Positions 18,789-26,416 of a stretch of 64,000 nt of DNA are shown here, in pieces. Position numbers and translations under genes: made by a program. This stretch comes from CAKVLS01 sp045638465 (lineage in GTDB: Bacteria > Bacillota > Clostridia > Christensenellales > UBA1242). Within the stretch, counting starts at the first letter, position 1. Each line of letters begins with the position of its first letter. The stretch spans positions 50,751 through 114,750 of the forward strand of contig JAZUBK010000028.1 of the NCBI GenBank assembly GCA_045638465.1, given 5' to 3'. Below the pieces are notes generated by a model. The model was not told the origin of the DNA and did no database searches. It worked only from the letters and a program-made list of their open reading frames with translations.

Positions 18789-18813
18789 AAGTAATATAAA
18801 AAGTTACTTGCTC
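18785..18813 (-). other. Hairpin in the HU 3' untranslated region
   Basis: GAGCAAGTAA and TTACTTGCTC are exact 10-base complements with a nine-base loop. No T-run follows on either strand, so it is not itself a terminator; it precedes the shared terminator on the HU transcript and may stabilise the mRNA. Confidence 0.45.
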
Positions 18814-18843
18814 TAAAGGTTATTGCCTTATTAAAGTAAAGGA

Positions 18844-19113
18844 TTAAAGAGAATCTTTAAAACTCTTACCAAACTTCAAAGCTGGAGCTTTGCAAGCTGC
18901 GATTTGGATTTTTTCTTTAGTGATAGGGTTGATACCTTCTCTAGCGGCTCTTTCTTTGATTGTGAAAGTTCCGAATCCTGCAAGTGCTACAGAATCTCCT
19001 GCTCTTAGAGCTTCAGCTACTGTGTCTACAAATGCATTGTAAGCAGCTTCTGCTTCTTTGTTTGTAAAGTCTGCTTTTGCAGCGATACTTTTGATAAATT
19101 CACCTTTGTTCAT
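18844..19113 (-). CDS. hup: HU-family nucleoid protein
   Basis: This 89-residue protein has the usual HU length. It starts MNKGEFIKSIAAKADFTNKE and carries the GFGTFTIKERAAREGINP core, with the beta-arm and its conserved Asn-Pro that intercalates DNA, then the C-terminal PALKFGKSFKD. HU binds and bends DNA non-specifically as a dimer and compacts the nucleoid. AAGGAG precedes the ATG. The leader contains an inverted repeat TATCC-TTAT-GGATA (19144-19157) downstream of the -10. It is monocistronic and divergent from the Smr-radC pair. Confidence 0.97.
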   Translation of the reverse strand: MNKGEFIKSIAAKADFTNKEAEAAYNAFVDTVAEALRAGDSVALAGFGTFTIKERAAREGINPITKEKIQIAACKAPALKFGKSFKDSL

Positions 19114-19161
19114 AAATTTTACTCCTTTTTAGGTAATTCCTTTTATCCTTATGGATACTTA

Positions 19162-19167
19162 ATTATA
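19162..19167 (-). promoter_or_regulatory. Extended -10 promoter of HU gene
   Basis: TGTTATAAT on the reverse strand is an extended -10; no good -35 is seen at the proper distance. Confidence 0.55.
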
Positions 19168-19218
19168 ACATATTTTTTAGACTGCTCCTACTAATTTTGG
19201 TCGACTTTTTACATATAT

Positions 19219-19247
19219 TTGACTTTTTGGCCCAAATAAAGCATAAT
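19219..19247 (+). promoter_or_regulatory. Promoter of Smr-radC operon
   Basis: TTGACT (19219-19224), a 17-base spacer and CATAAT (19242-19247). Confidence 0.65.
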
Positions 19248-19263
19248 TTTAGTGGAGATTAAT

Positions 19264-19602
19264 ATGATTTTTACTATAAATATCAAACAAGAGTTCCCAC
19301 CTGCAGATGTTGCGGTGGCTAATGCTATAAGAGAAATAGAGGTTCAGCAGCTTTCTGGCAATAAAATAATGAAGATTGTTCACGGGCACGGCTCTCATGC
19401 AAAGGGTGGTCTTATCAAACAAGAATTGCACAAAGCCCTTGCCATACTTAAAAGAAATCATAAGATTAAAGATTTTGTTAAAGGCGAGAACTTTACCCCA
19501 AAAAATCCTTTGTATAATACTATTATACACATTGCTCCAGACCTTATTGTTGATAATGACCTTAGAACAATTAATATGGGCATAACTATCGTACTACTTT
19601 AG
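19264..19602 (+). CDS. Small Smr-domain protein
   Basis: This protein of about 112 residues consists of an Smr (MutS2 C-terminal) domain alone, with the HGHGSHAKGG loop typical of Smr nucleases followed by LIKQELHKAL. Smr domains nick or cleave DNA or RNA; stand-alone copies in Bacillota are largely uncharacterised. The frame can be extended to a GTG at 19252, but GTGGAG there reads better as the ribosome binding site of the ATG at 19264. radC starts nine bases after the stop, so the two are probably co-transcribed. Confidence 0.8.
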   Translation: MIFTINIKQEFPPADVAVANAIREIEVQQLSGNKIMKIVHGHGSHAKGGLIKQELHKALAILKRNHKIKDFVKGENFTPKNPLYNTIIHIAPDLIVDNDLRTINMGITIVLL

Positions 19603-19611
19603 GAGAGAAAT

Positions 19612-20361
19612 ATGGAAAATAATATTCATAAGGGTCATAGAGAAAGGTTGCGTGAACTTGCACTAAAGGGCGTTCAAAACCTTCCTGAACATCAAATTTT
19701 AGAACTATTACTATCGTATGTCATACCTCAAAAAGATACCAACCCTCTTGCTCATAGTTTGATAAATAAGTTTGGTTCTTTGGCGGGAGTTTTTGAGGCT
19801 ACCCCTGCTAAACTAAAACAAGTAAAGGGCATCGGGGACATTGCGGCATCTTTTATTTCTATTTGTTCACAAATTCCACAAATATACAAAAATAGTAAAA
19901 TCAAAGATAAAGTTATTTTAACATCACCAAAACAGGCTATAGAATATTTTAACAATATAATAAGTATTGGCGCTGTGGAAAAATTTTATATATCATATCT
20001 TAACTCAAAATGCGAAGTTGTCAAATCAGAAAACTTTTCTAACGGCAGTATCTCACAGATTGCTATTGACATTAAAGAGCTTACATACAATATCTTAGAA
20101 CAAAAAGCAAGTGGTGTTATTATTTGCCACACTCACCCTACAGGCAAAGCTAAGCCTTCTAAAGAAGATATAAATTTTACTAAAAAACTGACACTTACTT
20201 TACAAACAATGGGTATAAGATTGCTTGATCATATTATACTATCAAATGAAGAGCATTTTAGCTTTTTAAACGAGGGGTTTTTGGACGAATATAAGTCTGA
20301 ACTAAAAGAAATACTTGCGGTATCTCTTGCAACATTTGAAACAGAATATAAAAAAGACTAG
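19612..20361 (+). CDS. radC: RadC-family JAB/MPN-domain protein
   Basis: This 249-residue protein has an N-terminal helix-hairpin-helix region (LKQVKGIGDIAASFI, about residues 65-80) and a C-terminal JAMM metalloprotease-like domain with HTHPTGKAKPSKED (about 167-180), giving the His-x-His...Asp zinc ligands. RadC was named for radiation sensitivity, but a DNA-repair role has not held up and the substrate is unknown. AGGAG precedes the ATG. Its TAG stop is inside the 5' arm of the terminator at 20353-20380. Co-transcribed with the Smr gene, suggesting a shared nucleic-acid context (inference). Confidence 0.9.
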   Translation: MENNIHKGHRERLRELALKGVQNLPEHQILELLLSYVIPQKDTNPLAHSLINKFGSLAGVFEATPAKLKQVKGIGDIAASFISICSQIPQIYKNSKIKDKVILTSPKQAIEYFNNIISIGAVEKFYISYLNSKCEVVKSENFSNGSISQIAIDIKELTYNILEQKASGVIICHTHPTGKAKPSKEDINFTKKLTLTLQTMGIRLLDHIILSNEEHFSFLNEGFLDEYKSELKEILAVSLATFETEYKKD

Positions 20362-20385
20362 CATAATATAACTAGTCTTTTTTTT
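20353..20385 (+). terminator. Terminator of Smr-radC
   Basis: AAAGACTAG and CTAGTCTTT form a nine-base stem with a ten-base loop, followed by a T-run; it overlaps the radC stop codon. Confidence 0.9.
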
Positions 20386-20419
20386 GTTTTGTATATATCA
20401 AAATGTTTAATTTTTTGTT

Positions 20420-21076
20420 TTAAAATATCTTTTTCCAAAAATGTGTTATAAGATTATCTTTATACCCCACAACAAAGGCTACAACGCCTTTAATTGACGT
20501 TTTTTTGACAGGACCGAACGAAGAGCTGTCGTTACTCATTCCTCGGTTATCACCCAAAACAAAGACCTCGTTTGACTTTAGAGTTAGCGGTTGATCTTCT
20601 GCAATTCCGTTTAGTGTTTTGTACGCCTTCAAACTCTCAAAACAAATACTCATACGTTCTCTCAGTTTAATATAATCTTCTTTTTGCTTTTTGCCATTGA
20701 CGTATAGATAATAAAAACCATCTTCGGTATCTTGCTTTATATCTACGGTATCACCACCTGTTGCAACTAACCTTTTTATCAAAAGTTTTTTCTTGCCGTC
20801 CTCGGTTATTTCTACCATTATGACATCGCCACGCTTACCTTTGCCAAATCTATAAACATAAGCTTTGTCTTTAATTTTTGAGTTTTCGTAAGCGGCCGTT
20901 GTAAGCCCCTCTTGAAGGTCATTATTAAAAGTTGGTTGCATAGAAATTCCGACTATTGGAGATTTGTAAAAAAATATATTAAAGGCAGTTAAAATAACCA
21001 GCAAAAAAATAGCAATGCAAAGCATCACTGTAGAAAGTATTTGCCATATTGTTTTTTTGCTCTTTGTTTTTTCCAT
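20420..21076 (-). CDS. lepB: Type I signal peptidase
   Basis: This 218-residue protein has a single N-terminal membrane helix (about residues 10-37). Catalytic Ser45 lies in GISMQPT and catalytic Lys101 in LIKRLVATGGD, followed by the conserved box VLGDNRGMSNDSSSFGP. The enzyme cleaves Sec signal peptides on the outer face of the membrane. One membrane helix and the Gram-positive spacing fit the SipS type. It starts one base after the DUF951 stop, so translation is coupled. The leader peptidase is probably needed for exported proteins here other than the lipoprotein, which needs signal peptidase II. Confidence 0.95.
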   Translation of the reverse strand: MEKTKSKKTIWQILSTVMLCIAIFLLVILTAFNIFFYKSPIVGISMQPTFNNDLQEGLTTAAYENSKIKDKAYVYRFGKGKRGDVIMVEITEDGKKKLLIKRLVATGGDTVDIKQDTEDGFYYLYVNGKKQKEDYIKLRERMSICFESLKAYKTLNGIAEDQPLTLKSNEVFVLGDNRGMSNDSSSFGPVKKTSIKGVVAFVVGYKDNLITHFWKKIF

Positions 21077-21077
21077 T

Positions 21078-21236
21078 TTACTTTCTCATTTTTTTGAATT
21101 TTTCGCTATCTACCATTATAATATGCCCACATTTTGTGCATTTAAGCTTAAAATCTGCTCCTATACGCAAAATTTCCCACTCGTCATTGCCGCAAGGGTG
21201 GACTTTTTTGGTTTTTATTTTATTTCCTACTTCCAT
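21078..21236 (-). CDS. DUF951 small zinc-ribbon-like protein
   Basis: A 52-residue protein, MEVGNKIKTKKVHPCGNDEW at the start, followed by a CTKCGH pair. The layout Lys-x-HPCG...WEILR.GAD...KC..CGH is the DUF951 signature, a family of small proteins near-universal in low-GC Gram-positives and of unknown function. The Cys residues suggest metal binding. The frame can be read 17 codons further upstream, but AAAAGG before the ATG at 21236 and family length favour this start. It heads a two-gene operon with lepB, whose ATG follows after one base. Confidence 0.88.
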   Translation of the reverse strand: MEVGNKIKTKKVHPCGNDEWEILRIGADFKLKCTKCGHIIMVDSEKFKKMRK

Positions 21237-21258
21237 ATATATGCCTTTTATATTTTTG

Positions 21259-21287
21259 ATTATAACAAAAACGGCTTTTATTTGCAA
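21259..21287 (-). promoter_or_regulatory. Promoter of DUF951-lepB
   Basis: TTGCAA (21282-21287), a 17-base spacer and TATAAT (21259-21264) on the reverse strand, with an extended TGT before the -10. Confidence 0.8.
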
Positions 21288-21323
21288 TATATTTTGCCTT
21301 TATATAATATAGGTCAAATAAAA

Positions 21324-21347
21324 AAGAGCCAAGTTTGTTTGGCTCTT
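21324..21347 (-). terminator. Terminator of the 433-residue hypothetical gene
   Basis: AAGAGCCAA-GTTTGT-TTGGCTCTT; the A-run on its 5' side is a T-run on the reverse strand. Confidence 0.88.
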
Positions 21348-21354
21348 ATATATA

Positions 21355-22656
21355 TTATTGTTGAGGTGCTGGGCCATCTTTATCTAGACGAGTTGTTTTT
21401 TCGTCGTCATCTGTATAGCCATCTTCAACACTGATTGTAAATCCGCCGTCTGAAATCATATGACCTTTTGAGTCATATTTTACGCCGTTGATAACTCTTA
21501 TTTCATTATCTTCCTTTTCGTTTAATAAGCCGTCAAGATAGCTATCTTCTTCCTCTTCCATCATTTGTCTTTCTCTAGCACCATATACAAGACCTTCTTT
21601 TAGATCTTCGTATATGCCACCATATTCATCATAGATTGTATCCCCTCTAAATGGGCTACCATCAGGATAGCAATATAGACCTTTTTGATTTTTACACAAA
21701 GGCATACCGCTGCCATCGTAGGCGTCTGTAGAAGATATAATTACACTTTCGCTTTCGTCTAGTTCTCTCATAAGTTCTAGTTCTTCTTCTAGTGTTAGTC
21801 CAGTCGCTTCGTTAACTGGTGATTTTTTTACTTCTGTTGTTGCAGTGTTTTTGGGAGTTTCTACTTTTTGGGCTGGGGTTTCTACTGTAACCGGAGGAAT
21901 TGGTGCGTTATCCATAATGGTTGCCGCAGGGATTCCAACCAAGAAACCTTCTAACTTTTTGCTTGGCTTTTTAACCGGAGCGCCTGTTTTGTTTTTGTTT
22001 ATATATGGAGTAGTTCTCATTTTGTCTATTTGTTCTAGCATAGGTTCAATATCGTGTGTTGAATATCCTTCTGCTTTCATTTGTGCAAAAACAGTTCTCT
22101 TTAAGTGGTGTTTTACTAGTTTAATTTGCTCTTTTGAAAAGTCATCTAAAGTAATTGTGCTGGTAGAAACTTCTTCATCTAGGATATGGCCTACTTGTGT
22201 TGTTTTGCCGTATGTTGTTGCTTTGTCCACAATAGAAGATGGAGCAACAGGCAAATATGCAGATTTCATATAAGCATAGAAAGGCTCATAGCCATAGTTT
22301 CTAACATAACCATACGCTCTAGCTACACCTCTATCTACGTTATAATTTGTTCTTAGCTCGTCTATTAGTTTACTTCTGTACAAGTAGTTATAAAAAGCAC
22401 CTGTAATAGAAAATCTATTTGTTTCGTATTTTGAATTATTTACCGCATATGCATAGTCGTCAGCTTGAATACTGCCACTCAAAAACATATTTTTGGCTTT
22501 ACCCATATTTAGTTGGGTATTGTAAGGGCCTCCTGCGGTTCTTATCGCACTAGAAAGCCATTGATTGATAGGTTTTGTAACCTCTCTAATGTAAACTCTT
22601 GATAAAATGTCAAGTTGTTCCTCTGGACTCAAAGCATCAAGTTTAACTTTACTCAT
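21355..22656 (-). CDS. Hypothetical 433-residue protein with acidic C-terminal half
   Basis: I do not recognise this family. From MSKVKLDALS the first 240 residues look like a compact, mostly helical domain rich in Tyr and basic residues (GVARAYGYVRNYGYEPFYAY). A Pro/Lys/Thr-rich linker follows (about 240-290). The C-terminal 150 residues are acidic, with EEELELMRELDESE, a Gly/Tyr-rich patch (YDGSGMPLCKNQKGLYCYPDG) and clusters of Glu. No signal peptide or membrane helix is seen, so it is probably cytoplasmic. GGAGGG five bases before the ATG fixes the start; the frame opens four codons earlier at a TTG that is inside that ribosome binding site. Single gene with its own promoter and terminator. 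Confidence 0.75.
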   Translation of the reverse strand: MSKVKLDALSPEEQLDILSRVYIREVTKPINQWLSSAIRTAGGPYNTQLNMGKAKNMFLSGSIQADDYAYAVNNSKYETNRFSITGAFYNYLYRSKLIDELRTNYNVDRGVARAYGYVRNYGYEPFYAYMKSAYLPVAPSSIVDKATTYGKTTQVGHILDEEVSTSTITLDDFSKEQIKLVKHHLKRTVFAQMKAEGYSTHDIEPMLEQIDKMRTTPYINKNKTGAPVKKPSKKLEGFLVGIPAATIMDNAPIPPVTVETPAQKVETPKNTATTEVKKSPVNEATGLTLEEELELMRELDESESVIISSTDAYDGSGMPLCKNQKGLYCYPDGSPFRGDTIYDEYGGIYEDLKEGLVYGARERQMMEEEEDSYLDGLLNEKEDNEIRVINGVKYDSKGHMISDGGFTISVEDGYTDDDEKTTRLDKDGPAPQQ

Positions 22657-22684
22657 ACTTCCCTCCAATTTTTATTGTTAATAT

Positions 22685-22713
22685 ATTTTAGCATATATTA
22701 ATTCTTTTTGCAA
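22685..22713 (-). promoter_or_regulatory. Promoter of the 433-residue hypothetical gene
   Basis: TTGCAA (22708-22713), a 17-base spacer and TAAAAT (22685-22690) on the reverse strand with an extended TGC. Confidence 0.7.
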
Positions 22714-22871
22714 TATCTAACTCAAAAATCCATATTTTTACACAAAAACTAATAATTTTAGGGTATTTTTGGCTGTTTTTTTTGTAATATTTTACATACA
22801 CATACAGGCAAAACATGATATACTATAACATATAGATATAAGAAAAGATGTGGCAAAATAAGGTTGATATA

Positions 22872-22899
22872 TTGAACATATAAAAAAATATAATATAAT
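22872..22899 (+). promoter_or_regulatory. Promoter of tRNA-Arg(UCG)
   Basis: TTGAAC (22872-22877), a 16-base spacer and TATAAT (22894-22899), 15 bases before the mature tRNA. Confidence 0.65.
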
Positions 22900-22914
22900 A
22901 AACTCACATAATAT

Positions 22915-22989
22915 GTTCCCATAGTGTAGTGGATAACACAATGGTCTTCGGAACCATTGAGGAGGGTTCGAGTCCTTCTGGGAACACCA
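22915..22989 (+). tRNA. tRNA-Arg, anticodon UCG
   Basis: A 75-base cloverleaf. Acceptor GTTCCCA/TGGGAAC; D-stem GTGT/ACAC with AGTGGATA loop including A20, an arginine identity base; anticodon stem ATGGT/ACCAT with loop CTTCGGA, so the anticodon is TCG and it reads CGA; T-arm GAGGG-TTCGAGT-CCTTC; discriminator A and encoded CCA. Its own promoter and terminator show a single-tRNA transcript. Confidence 0.95.
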
Positions 22990-22997
22990 ATAAAAAA

Positions 22998-23027
22998 ACG
23001 TCTCAAGATATTTTTGAGGCGTTTTTA
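22998..23027. terminator. Bidirectional terminator, tRNA-Arg(UCG) and flavin reductase-rubredoxin gene
   Basis: ACGTCTCAA (22998-23006) and TTGAGGCGT (23014-23022) with T-runs on both strands. Confidence 0.88.
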
Positions 23028-23037
23028 TTTGCAAATA

Positions 23038-23694
23038 TTATTTTACTTCTTTAAATACTGATTTTTTCATACCACAGATTGGGCACTTATAATCGTCTGG
23101 AAGATCAGCAAAAGAAACTCCTTCAGCTGATTCGTCATATACATATCCGCAGAAAGAACACTCATACTTTTTGCCTTCTTTTACTTTTGACTCTTCGGCC
23201 ACGTAGTGTGGGGCTTTTTCTGGAGCTTTGCCCTTTATTACTTTGTGATAATAACTATAGGTCATTGGAGGGTTGCTATTAAATCTTTCACCCTCAACCA
23301 CTTTGGCAAGGAAAATATCATGAGTGCCACAGTCAATCACGTCAAACACTTCACAAGTCAAATAACCACTGCAATTTTCTTGAATTACAGGAAGACCATA
23401 TTTTTCCTCATATTTAAAAGTGGCAAATTTGTCAGTATCTTTTGAACTAAAGAATCCAAACTTACCAATAACCTTTGGGTTTGTTTTTTCTGAAATAACA
23501 GAAATCGCATATTTTTTTGTTTCTTTTATAGCTTTATTAGTGTAATTGTCTTTGTTCAGGCTTATAGACACCACCATATCATTTGAAGTGATTTGGCAAA
23601 AAGAATTTGCTATACAACCTACATTTTTATTATCGTATTTTGTTGTAACAACATACATTCCGTATGAAATATCATAAAAAACAGTTTTGTCCAT
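23038..23694 (-). CDS. hrb: Flavin reductase-rubredoxin fusion (high-molecular-weight rubredoxin type)
   Basis: This 218-residue protein joins two electron-transfer modules. Residues 1-150 are an FMN-binding flavin-reductase-like split barrel (YGMYVVTTKYDNKNVGCIAN is typical). Residues 175-218 are a rubredoxin domain with iron ligands Cys179, Cys182, Cys204 and Cys207 in two CxxC pairs. Such fusions in anaerobic Clostridia (Moorella Hrb) pass electrons from NAD(P)H to flavodiiron proteins that reduce O2 or NO, so a cytosolic oxygen-protection role is likely. No flavodiiron gene is present here. AGGAG precedes the ATG, and a palindrome at 23720-23742 in the promoter suggests regulation. Confidence 0.92.
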   Translation of the reverse strand: MDKTVFYDISYGMYVVTTKYDNKNVGCIANSFCQITSNDMVVSISLNKDNYTNKAIKETKKYAISVISEKTNPKVIGKFGFFSSKDTDKFATFKYEEKYGLPVIQENCSGYLTCEVFDVIDCGTHDIFLAKVVEGERFNSNPPMTYSYYHKVIKGKAPEKAPHYVAEESKVKEGKKYECSFCGYVYDESAEGVSFADLPDDYKCPICGMKKSVFKEVK

Positions 23695-23713
23695 ATATTT
23701 CTCCTATACGTTT

Positions 23714-23743
23714 ATTATATTACACAAACGCCCACTGTGTAAA
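23714..23743 (-). promoter_or_regulatory. Promoter of flavin reductase-rubredoxin gene with embedded operator
   Basis: TTTACA (23738-23743), an 18-base spacer and TATAAT (23714-23719) on the reverse strand. TTACACA (23720-23726) and TGTGTAA (23736-23742) are exact inverted repeats nine bases apart. They fill the spacer and most of the -35, where a bound repressor would block polymerase. Confidence 0.65.
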
Positions 23744-23795
23744 ATATTTTTTTATCCCAACCCTTCAAAAAAATATTTTTTGCTAGTTAATCAGT

Positions 23796-23825
23796 TTTAC
23801 ATACTTTTTCGCTATATGGTATAAT
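23796..23825 (+). promoter_or_regulatory. Promoter of NAD(P)H-dependent FMN reductase gene
   Basis: TTTACA (23796-23801), an 18-base spacer and extended -10 TGGTATAAT with TATAAT at 23820-23825. Confidence 0.75.
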
Positions 23826-23865
23826 AAACTTATAATAAAAAACTTATTTTTTAGGGAGGCAAAAT

Positions 23866-24378
23866 ATGAAAATAACAGTTTTAAACGGAAGTCCTAGACC
23901 AAGCGGAAATACAGCAGCTATGGTAGAAAGTTTCAAAAATGGTGCTGAGTCAAAAGGTCATATAGTCAATATTATAAATATCGGCAAAATGAAAATTAAT
24001 GGTTGTATTGCGTGTGAATATTGCCACAATAACGGCAACGGCAAGTGTATACAACAAGATGAGATGCAAAGCCTATATCCATATATAAACGATAGTGATA
24101 TGTTAGTTATCGCAAGTCCTGTTTATTATTGGTCTTTTAGTGGCCAAACCCAATCTGTTATTACTAGATTTTATTGCCTTGGCAGACCAAACCCAAGAAA
24201 GTACGCTATGATACTTAGCTCTGGATCTCCTGGCGTATATGATGCTCCTATTTCTCAATACAAAGATATTTTAAGTTTCTTTGGAGCTCAAGATATGGGC
24301 ATCATCACTGCCTACGGAAGCCAAAATAAATCTGAAGCAAAATTAAAAGAGTGTTTTGACTTTGGCGCAAGTTTATAA
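23866..24378 (+). CDS. Flavodoxin-fold NAD(P)H-dependent FMN reductase
   Basis: This 170-residue protein has the flavodoxin-like fold of NADPH-dependent FMN reductases and iron-sulfur flavoproteins. Its N-terminal loop MKITVLNGSPRPSGNTAAMV binds the FMN phosphate. A CEYCHNNGNGKC cluster (about residues 49-60) resembles the Cys-rich motif of the iron-sulfur flavoproteins of anaerobes but has fewer Cys, and SPVYYWSFSGQ contacts the flavin ring. Likely function is cytosolic flavin or quinone reduction. GGGAGG precedes the ATG. It is divergent from the rubredoxin fusion; together they suggest a redox or oxygen-stress pair (inference). Confidence 0.88.
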   Translation: MKITVLNGSPRPSGNTAAMVESFKNGAESKGHIVNIINIGKMKINGCIACEYCHNNGNGKCIQQDEMQSLYPYINDSDMLVIASPVYYWSFSGQTQSVITRFYCLGRPNPRKYAMILSSGSPGVYDAPISQYKDILSFFGAQDMGIITAYGSQNKSEAKLKECFDFGASL

Positions 24379-24380
24379 AA

Positions 24381-24412
24381 AAAAGGCTAAGCTTTTTTGC
24401 TTAGTCTTTTTT
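24381..24412. terminator. Bidirectional terminator between FMN reductase and CYTH-like genes
   Basis: GGCTAAGC (24385-24392), six T, then GCTTAGTC (24399-24406), with A-run and T-run flanks. Confidence 0.85.
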
Positions 24413-25007
24413 ATTTGTTTTGATTTTTTTGATATAGCATATATATCTTTTTGCAAGAGTAATCATTTCCGATTGAAAAACCAAGAGAATCTACAAACTC
24501 GCTTAGTTTATTAAACTTTTCGGTTTCGCTCAAATCTTTGATGCTATCATACTCTTCTATTTCTACAAAAGATCCATCTAGGCCTTCTACCGTTCCTGCG
24601 ATTACTGTTTTTTCGCCGCTTACGTAGAAGTTGTTTTGTTGAGAAAGGGTCATCCAGTTAATTAGCCCTGCATTACTTAGCATCTTTGCTGCAACGTCAG
24701 AGTTGTCTACGATAAGGCTTGTTTTTTCCTCGCCTATTACTTTTCCTTCACTATCTAGTGTTTTCTTTTTGTGGACAAGCATTATTTGGTGGGTGTTGGT
24801 TGAGGCTTTGTCAAACTCTCTGATTATAATACTACTATCAAGCAGTTGTTTGTAGGTGGCAGTTTTTACTTCTTCTTGGCTTAGGGTTGTAAAATATTGG
24901 TCTTTGCCTGTGAAAGTATCTTTCCAGCTAAATCCCATGCTTTCTAGTTTTGCTAAAATATTTTTGATGTTTTCAAATACTTGAACTGTGATTTCGGTTT
25001 GTGCCAT
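24411..25007 (-). CDS. CYTH-like (triphosphate tunnel) protein, degenerate
   Basis: This 198-residue protein resembles class IV adenylate cyclase/CYTH proteins: an N-terminal beta strand (TEITVQVFENIKNILAKLES), a helix, a basic strand (MLVHKKKTL), an acidic strand (FVEIEEYDSI) and a final helix with GFSIGNDYSCKKIYMLY. The hallmark N-terminal Glu-x-Glu-x-Lys is replaced by Glu-Ile-Thr-Val-Gln, so metal and triphosphate binding may be altered. CYTH proteins hydrolyse or bind organic or inorganic triphosphates. GGAGGA precedes the ATG. It stands alone and is divergent from the HD operon. Family assignment is by overall pattern only. Confidence 0.55.
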   Translation of the reverse strand: MAQTEITVQVFENIKNILAKLESMGFSWKDTFTGKDQYFTTLSQEEVKTATYKQLLDSSIIIREFDKASTNTHQIMLVHKKKTLDSEGKVIGEEKTSLIVDNSDVAAKMLSNAGLINWMTLSQQNNFYVSGEKTVIAGTVEGLDGSFVEIEEYDSIKDLSETEKFNKLSEFVDSLGFSIGNDYSCKKIYMLYQKNQNK

Positions 25008-25058
25008 AATTTATTCCTCCGATATTTGTTTGCCTAAAAAACTTTTTGTAATCTGTTT

Positions 25059-25086
25059 TTAACAAACTTAATATTTATGCTATAAT
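25059..25086 (+). promoter_or_regulatory. Promoter of HD-thioesterase-nucleotidyltransferase operon
   Basis: TTAACA (25059-25064), a 16-base spacer ending TGC, and TATAAT (25081-25086). Confidence 0.75.
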
Positions 25087-25117
25087 CATAACATAATCTT
25101 GATAAAAGGTAAACTCA

Positions 25118-25681
25118 ATGAAATATAAAAAATATTATGACTTAATAAAAGCCCAAGCCGAAGTTTTTGACAAAACCCAAAACTGTAATATCGGACAGAC
25201 TTGGAATTATCATTTATATCCCGTAATTAAAAACGCACTAATCTTGGCCGAAAAGTATGGCGCAGATAAAGAAGTGGTAGAGGTTGCTGCAATCTTTCAC
25301 GACTATGCAGACTTGCTTGATTTTGCAAACCGTGATAATCACCACATTATGGGAGCTGAACTTGCCGAAGCTGTTTTGTCCCAAGATAACTTTTCGCAAG
25401 AGTTTATAGACAAAGTAAAACGCTGCATCATAAACCACAGAGCTAGTGTGGTAAAAGAAAAGTTCACTATAGAAGAAGTTTGCGTTGCAGATGCTGATGC
25501 TATGAGCCATTTGGATAGCGTGGTGGAACTTATTTGTTGGAGGGCTTATCTTGGAGAAGATATTATGACCGCAAATAACTTTGTAAAAAACAAAATCAAA
25601 AAAAGTTATGCAAAAATGAGTAAAGAAACTCAACTTTTTGTCAAAGACAAATATGATAGCATAATGAAAATTTTATTTTAA
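25118..25681 (+). CDS. HD-domain phosphohydrolase
   Basis: This 187-residue protein is a single HD domain. NYHLYPVIKNAL supplies the first His, AAIFHDYADLLD the His-Asp pair, HHIMGAELAEAVL the next His, and ADADAMSHLD the distal Asp. HD proteins cleave phosphomonoesters or phosphodiesters, often of nucleotides; no substrate can be named. AAAGGT precedes the ATG. It is the first of three closely spaced genes, with a thioesterase 14 bases downstream. Confidence 0.87.
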   Translation: MKYKKYYDLIKAQAEVFDKTQNCNIGQTWNYHLYPVIKNALILAEKYGADKEVVEVAAIFHDYADLLDFANRDNHHIMGAELAEAVLSQDNFSQEFIDKVKRCIINHRASVVKEKFTIEEVCVADADAMSHLDSVVELICWRAYLGEDIMTANNFVKNKIKKSYAKMSKETQLFVKDKYDSIMKILF

Positions 25682-25695
25682 CTTATGGTGACAAT

Positions 25696-26403
25696 ATGAA
25701 TCAATTAAAATACACAACCGAAATAACTTTATATAATAGTTATTTTGATAAAAATAACAACCTAACCCCAAAATCTATTTTGAGTATTTTTCAGGACGTT
25801 GCTTCTATACATGCCGAAGAAATAGGAATTGGATATGAGGCTATGTTAAATAAAAATATTTACTGGATACTTAGCCGAATTAAATTTGACATAATCTCTA
25901 TGCCTACTCTAAATCAAAAAGTTATCGTAGAAACTTGGCCTCATGAAAAAGGCAGGATAGACTTTGATAGAGATATGACTATTAAAAGTTTAGACGGAAA
26001 AGTTCTTATAATAGCAACCTCTAAGTGGTGCGTTATTGATACCCTATCTCGAATGCTAAAAAGAACTGACGATATAAACTACAATGGGGAGTGTATCTTG
26101 GATAAAAACTACGAAGACAAATTCGTTAAAATAACTTTGCCAGATACAACCTTTGAAAATAAGTTTGACCATATAGTTAGATTTTGTGACTTAGACCATA
26201 ACGGACATATGAATAACACAAATTACGCAAACCTTGTAACGTCCTGCATAGAAAATCAATTTTTTACACACTTTGAAATAAACTTTACGCATGAATGTAT
26301 GCAAGATGACACCATAAGCCTAAACTATACAAAAACCGAAAGTGGCGAATATGTTATAGGCAAAGTAAATGACAATGTTGCATTTGTGACTTATACAAAA
26401 TAA
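25696..26403 (+). CDS. Acyl-ACP thioesterase family protein
   Basis: This 235-residue protein has the double hot-dog layout of bacterial acyl-ACP thioesterases. The N-terminal half has IFQDVASIHAEEIGIGYEAM and ETWPHEKGRIDFDRD, and the C-terminal half DLDHNGHMNNTNYANLV, the conserved Asp-x-x-x-His-x-x-Asn region. These enzymes release fatty acids from acyl carrier protein in the cytosol. A weak GGTGA precedes the ATG. Its place between an HD hydrolase and a nucleotidyltransferase shows no clear pathway. A link to the fatty-acid-binding DegV protein at 1503 is possible but speculative. Confidence 0.88.
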   Translation: MNQLKYTTEITLYNSYFDKNNNLTPKSILSIFQDVASIHAEEIGIGYEAMLNKNIYWILSRIKFDIISMPTLNQKVIVETWPHEKGRIDFDRDMTIKSLDGKVLIIATSKWCVIDTLSRMLKRTDDINYNGECILDKNYEDKFVKITLPDTTFENKFDHIVRFCDLDHNGHMNNTNYANLVTSCIENQFFTHFEINFTHECMQDDTISLNYTKTESGEYVIGKVNDNVAFVTYTK

Positions 26404-26416
26404 AAGAGGAACTAAT

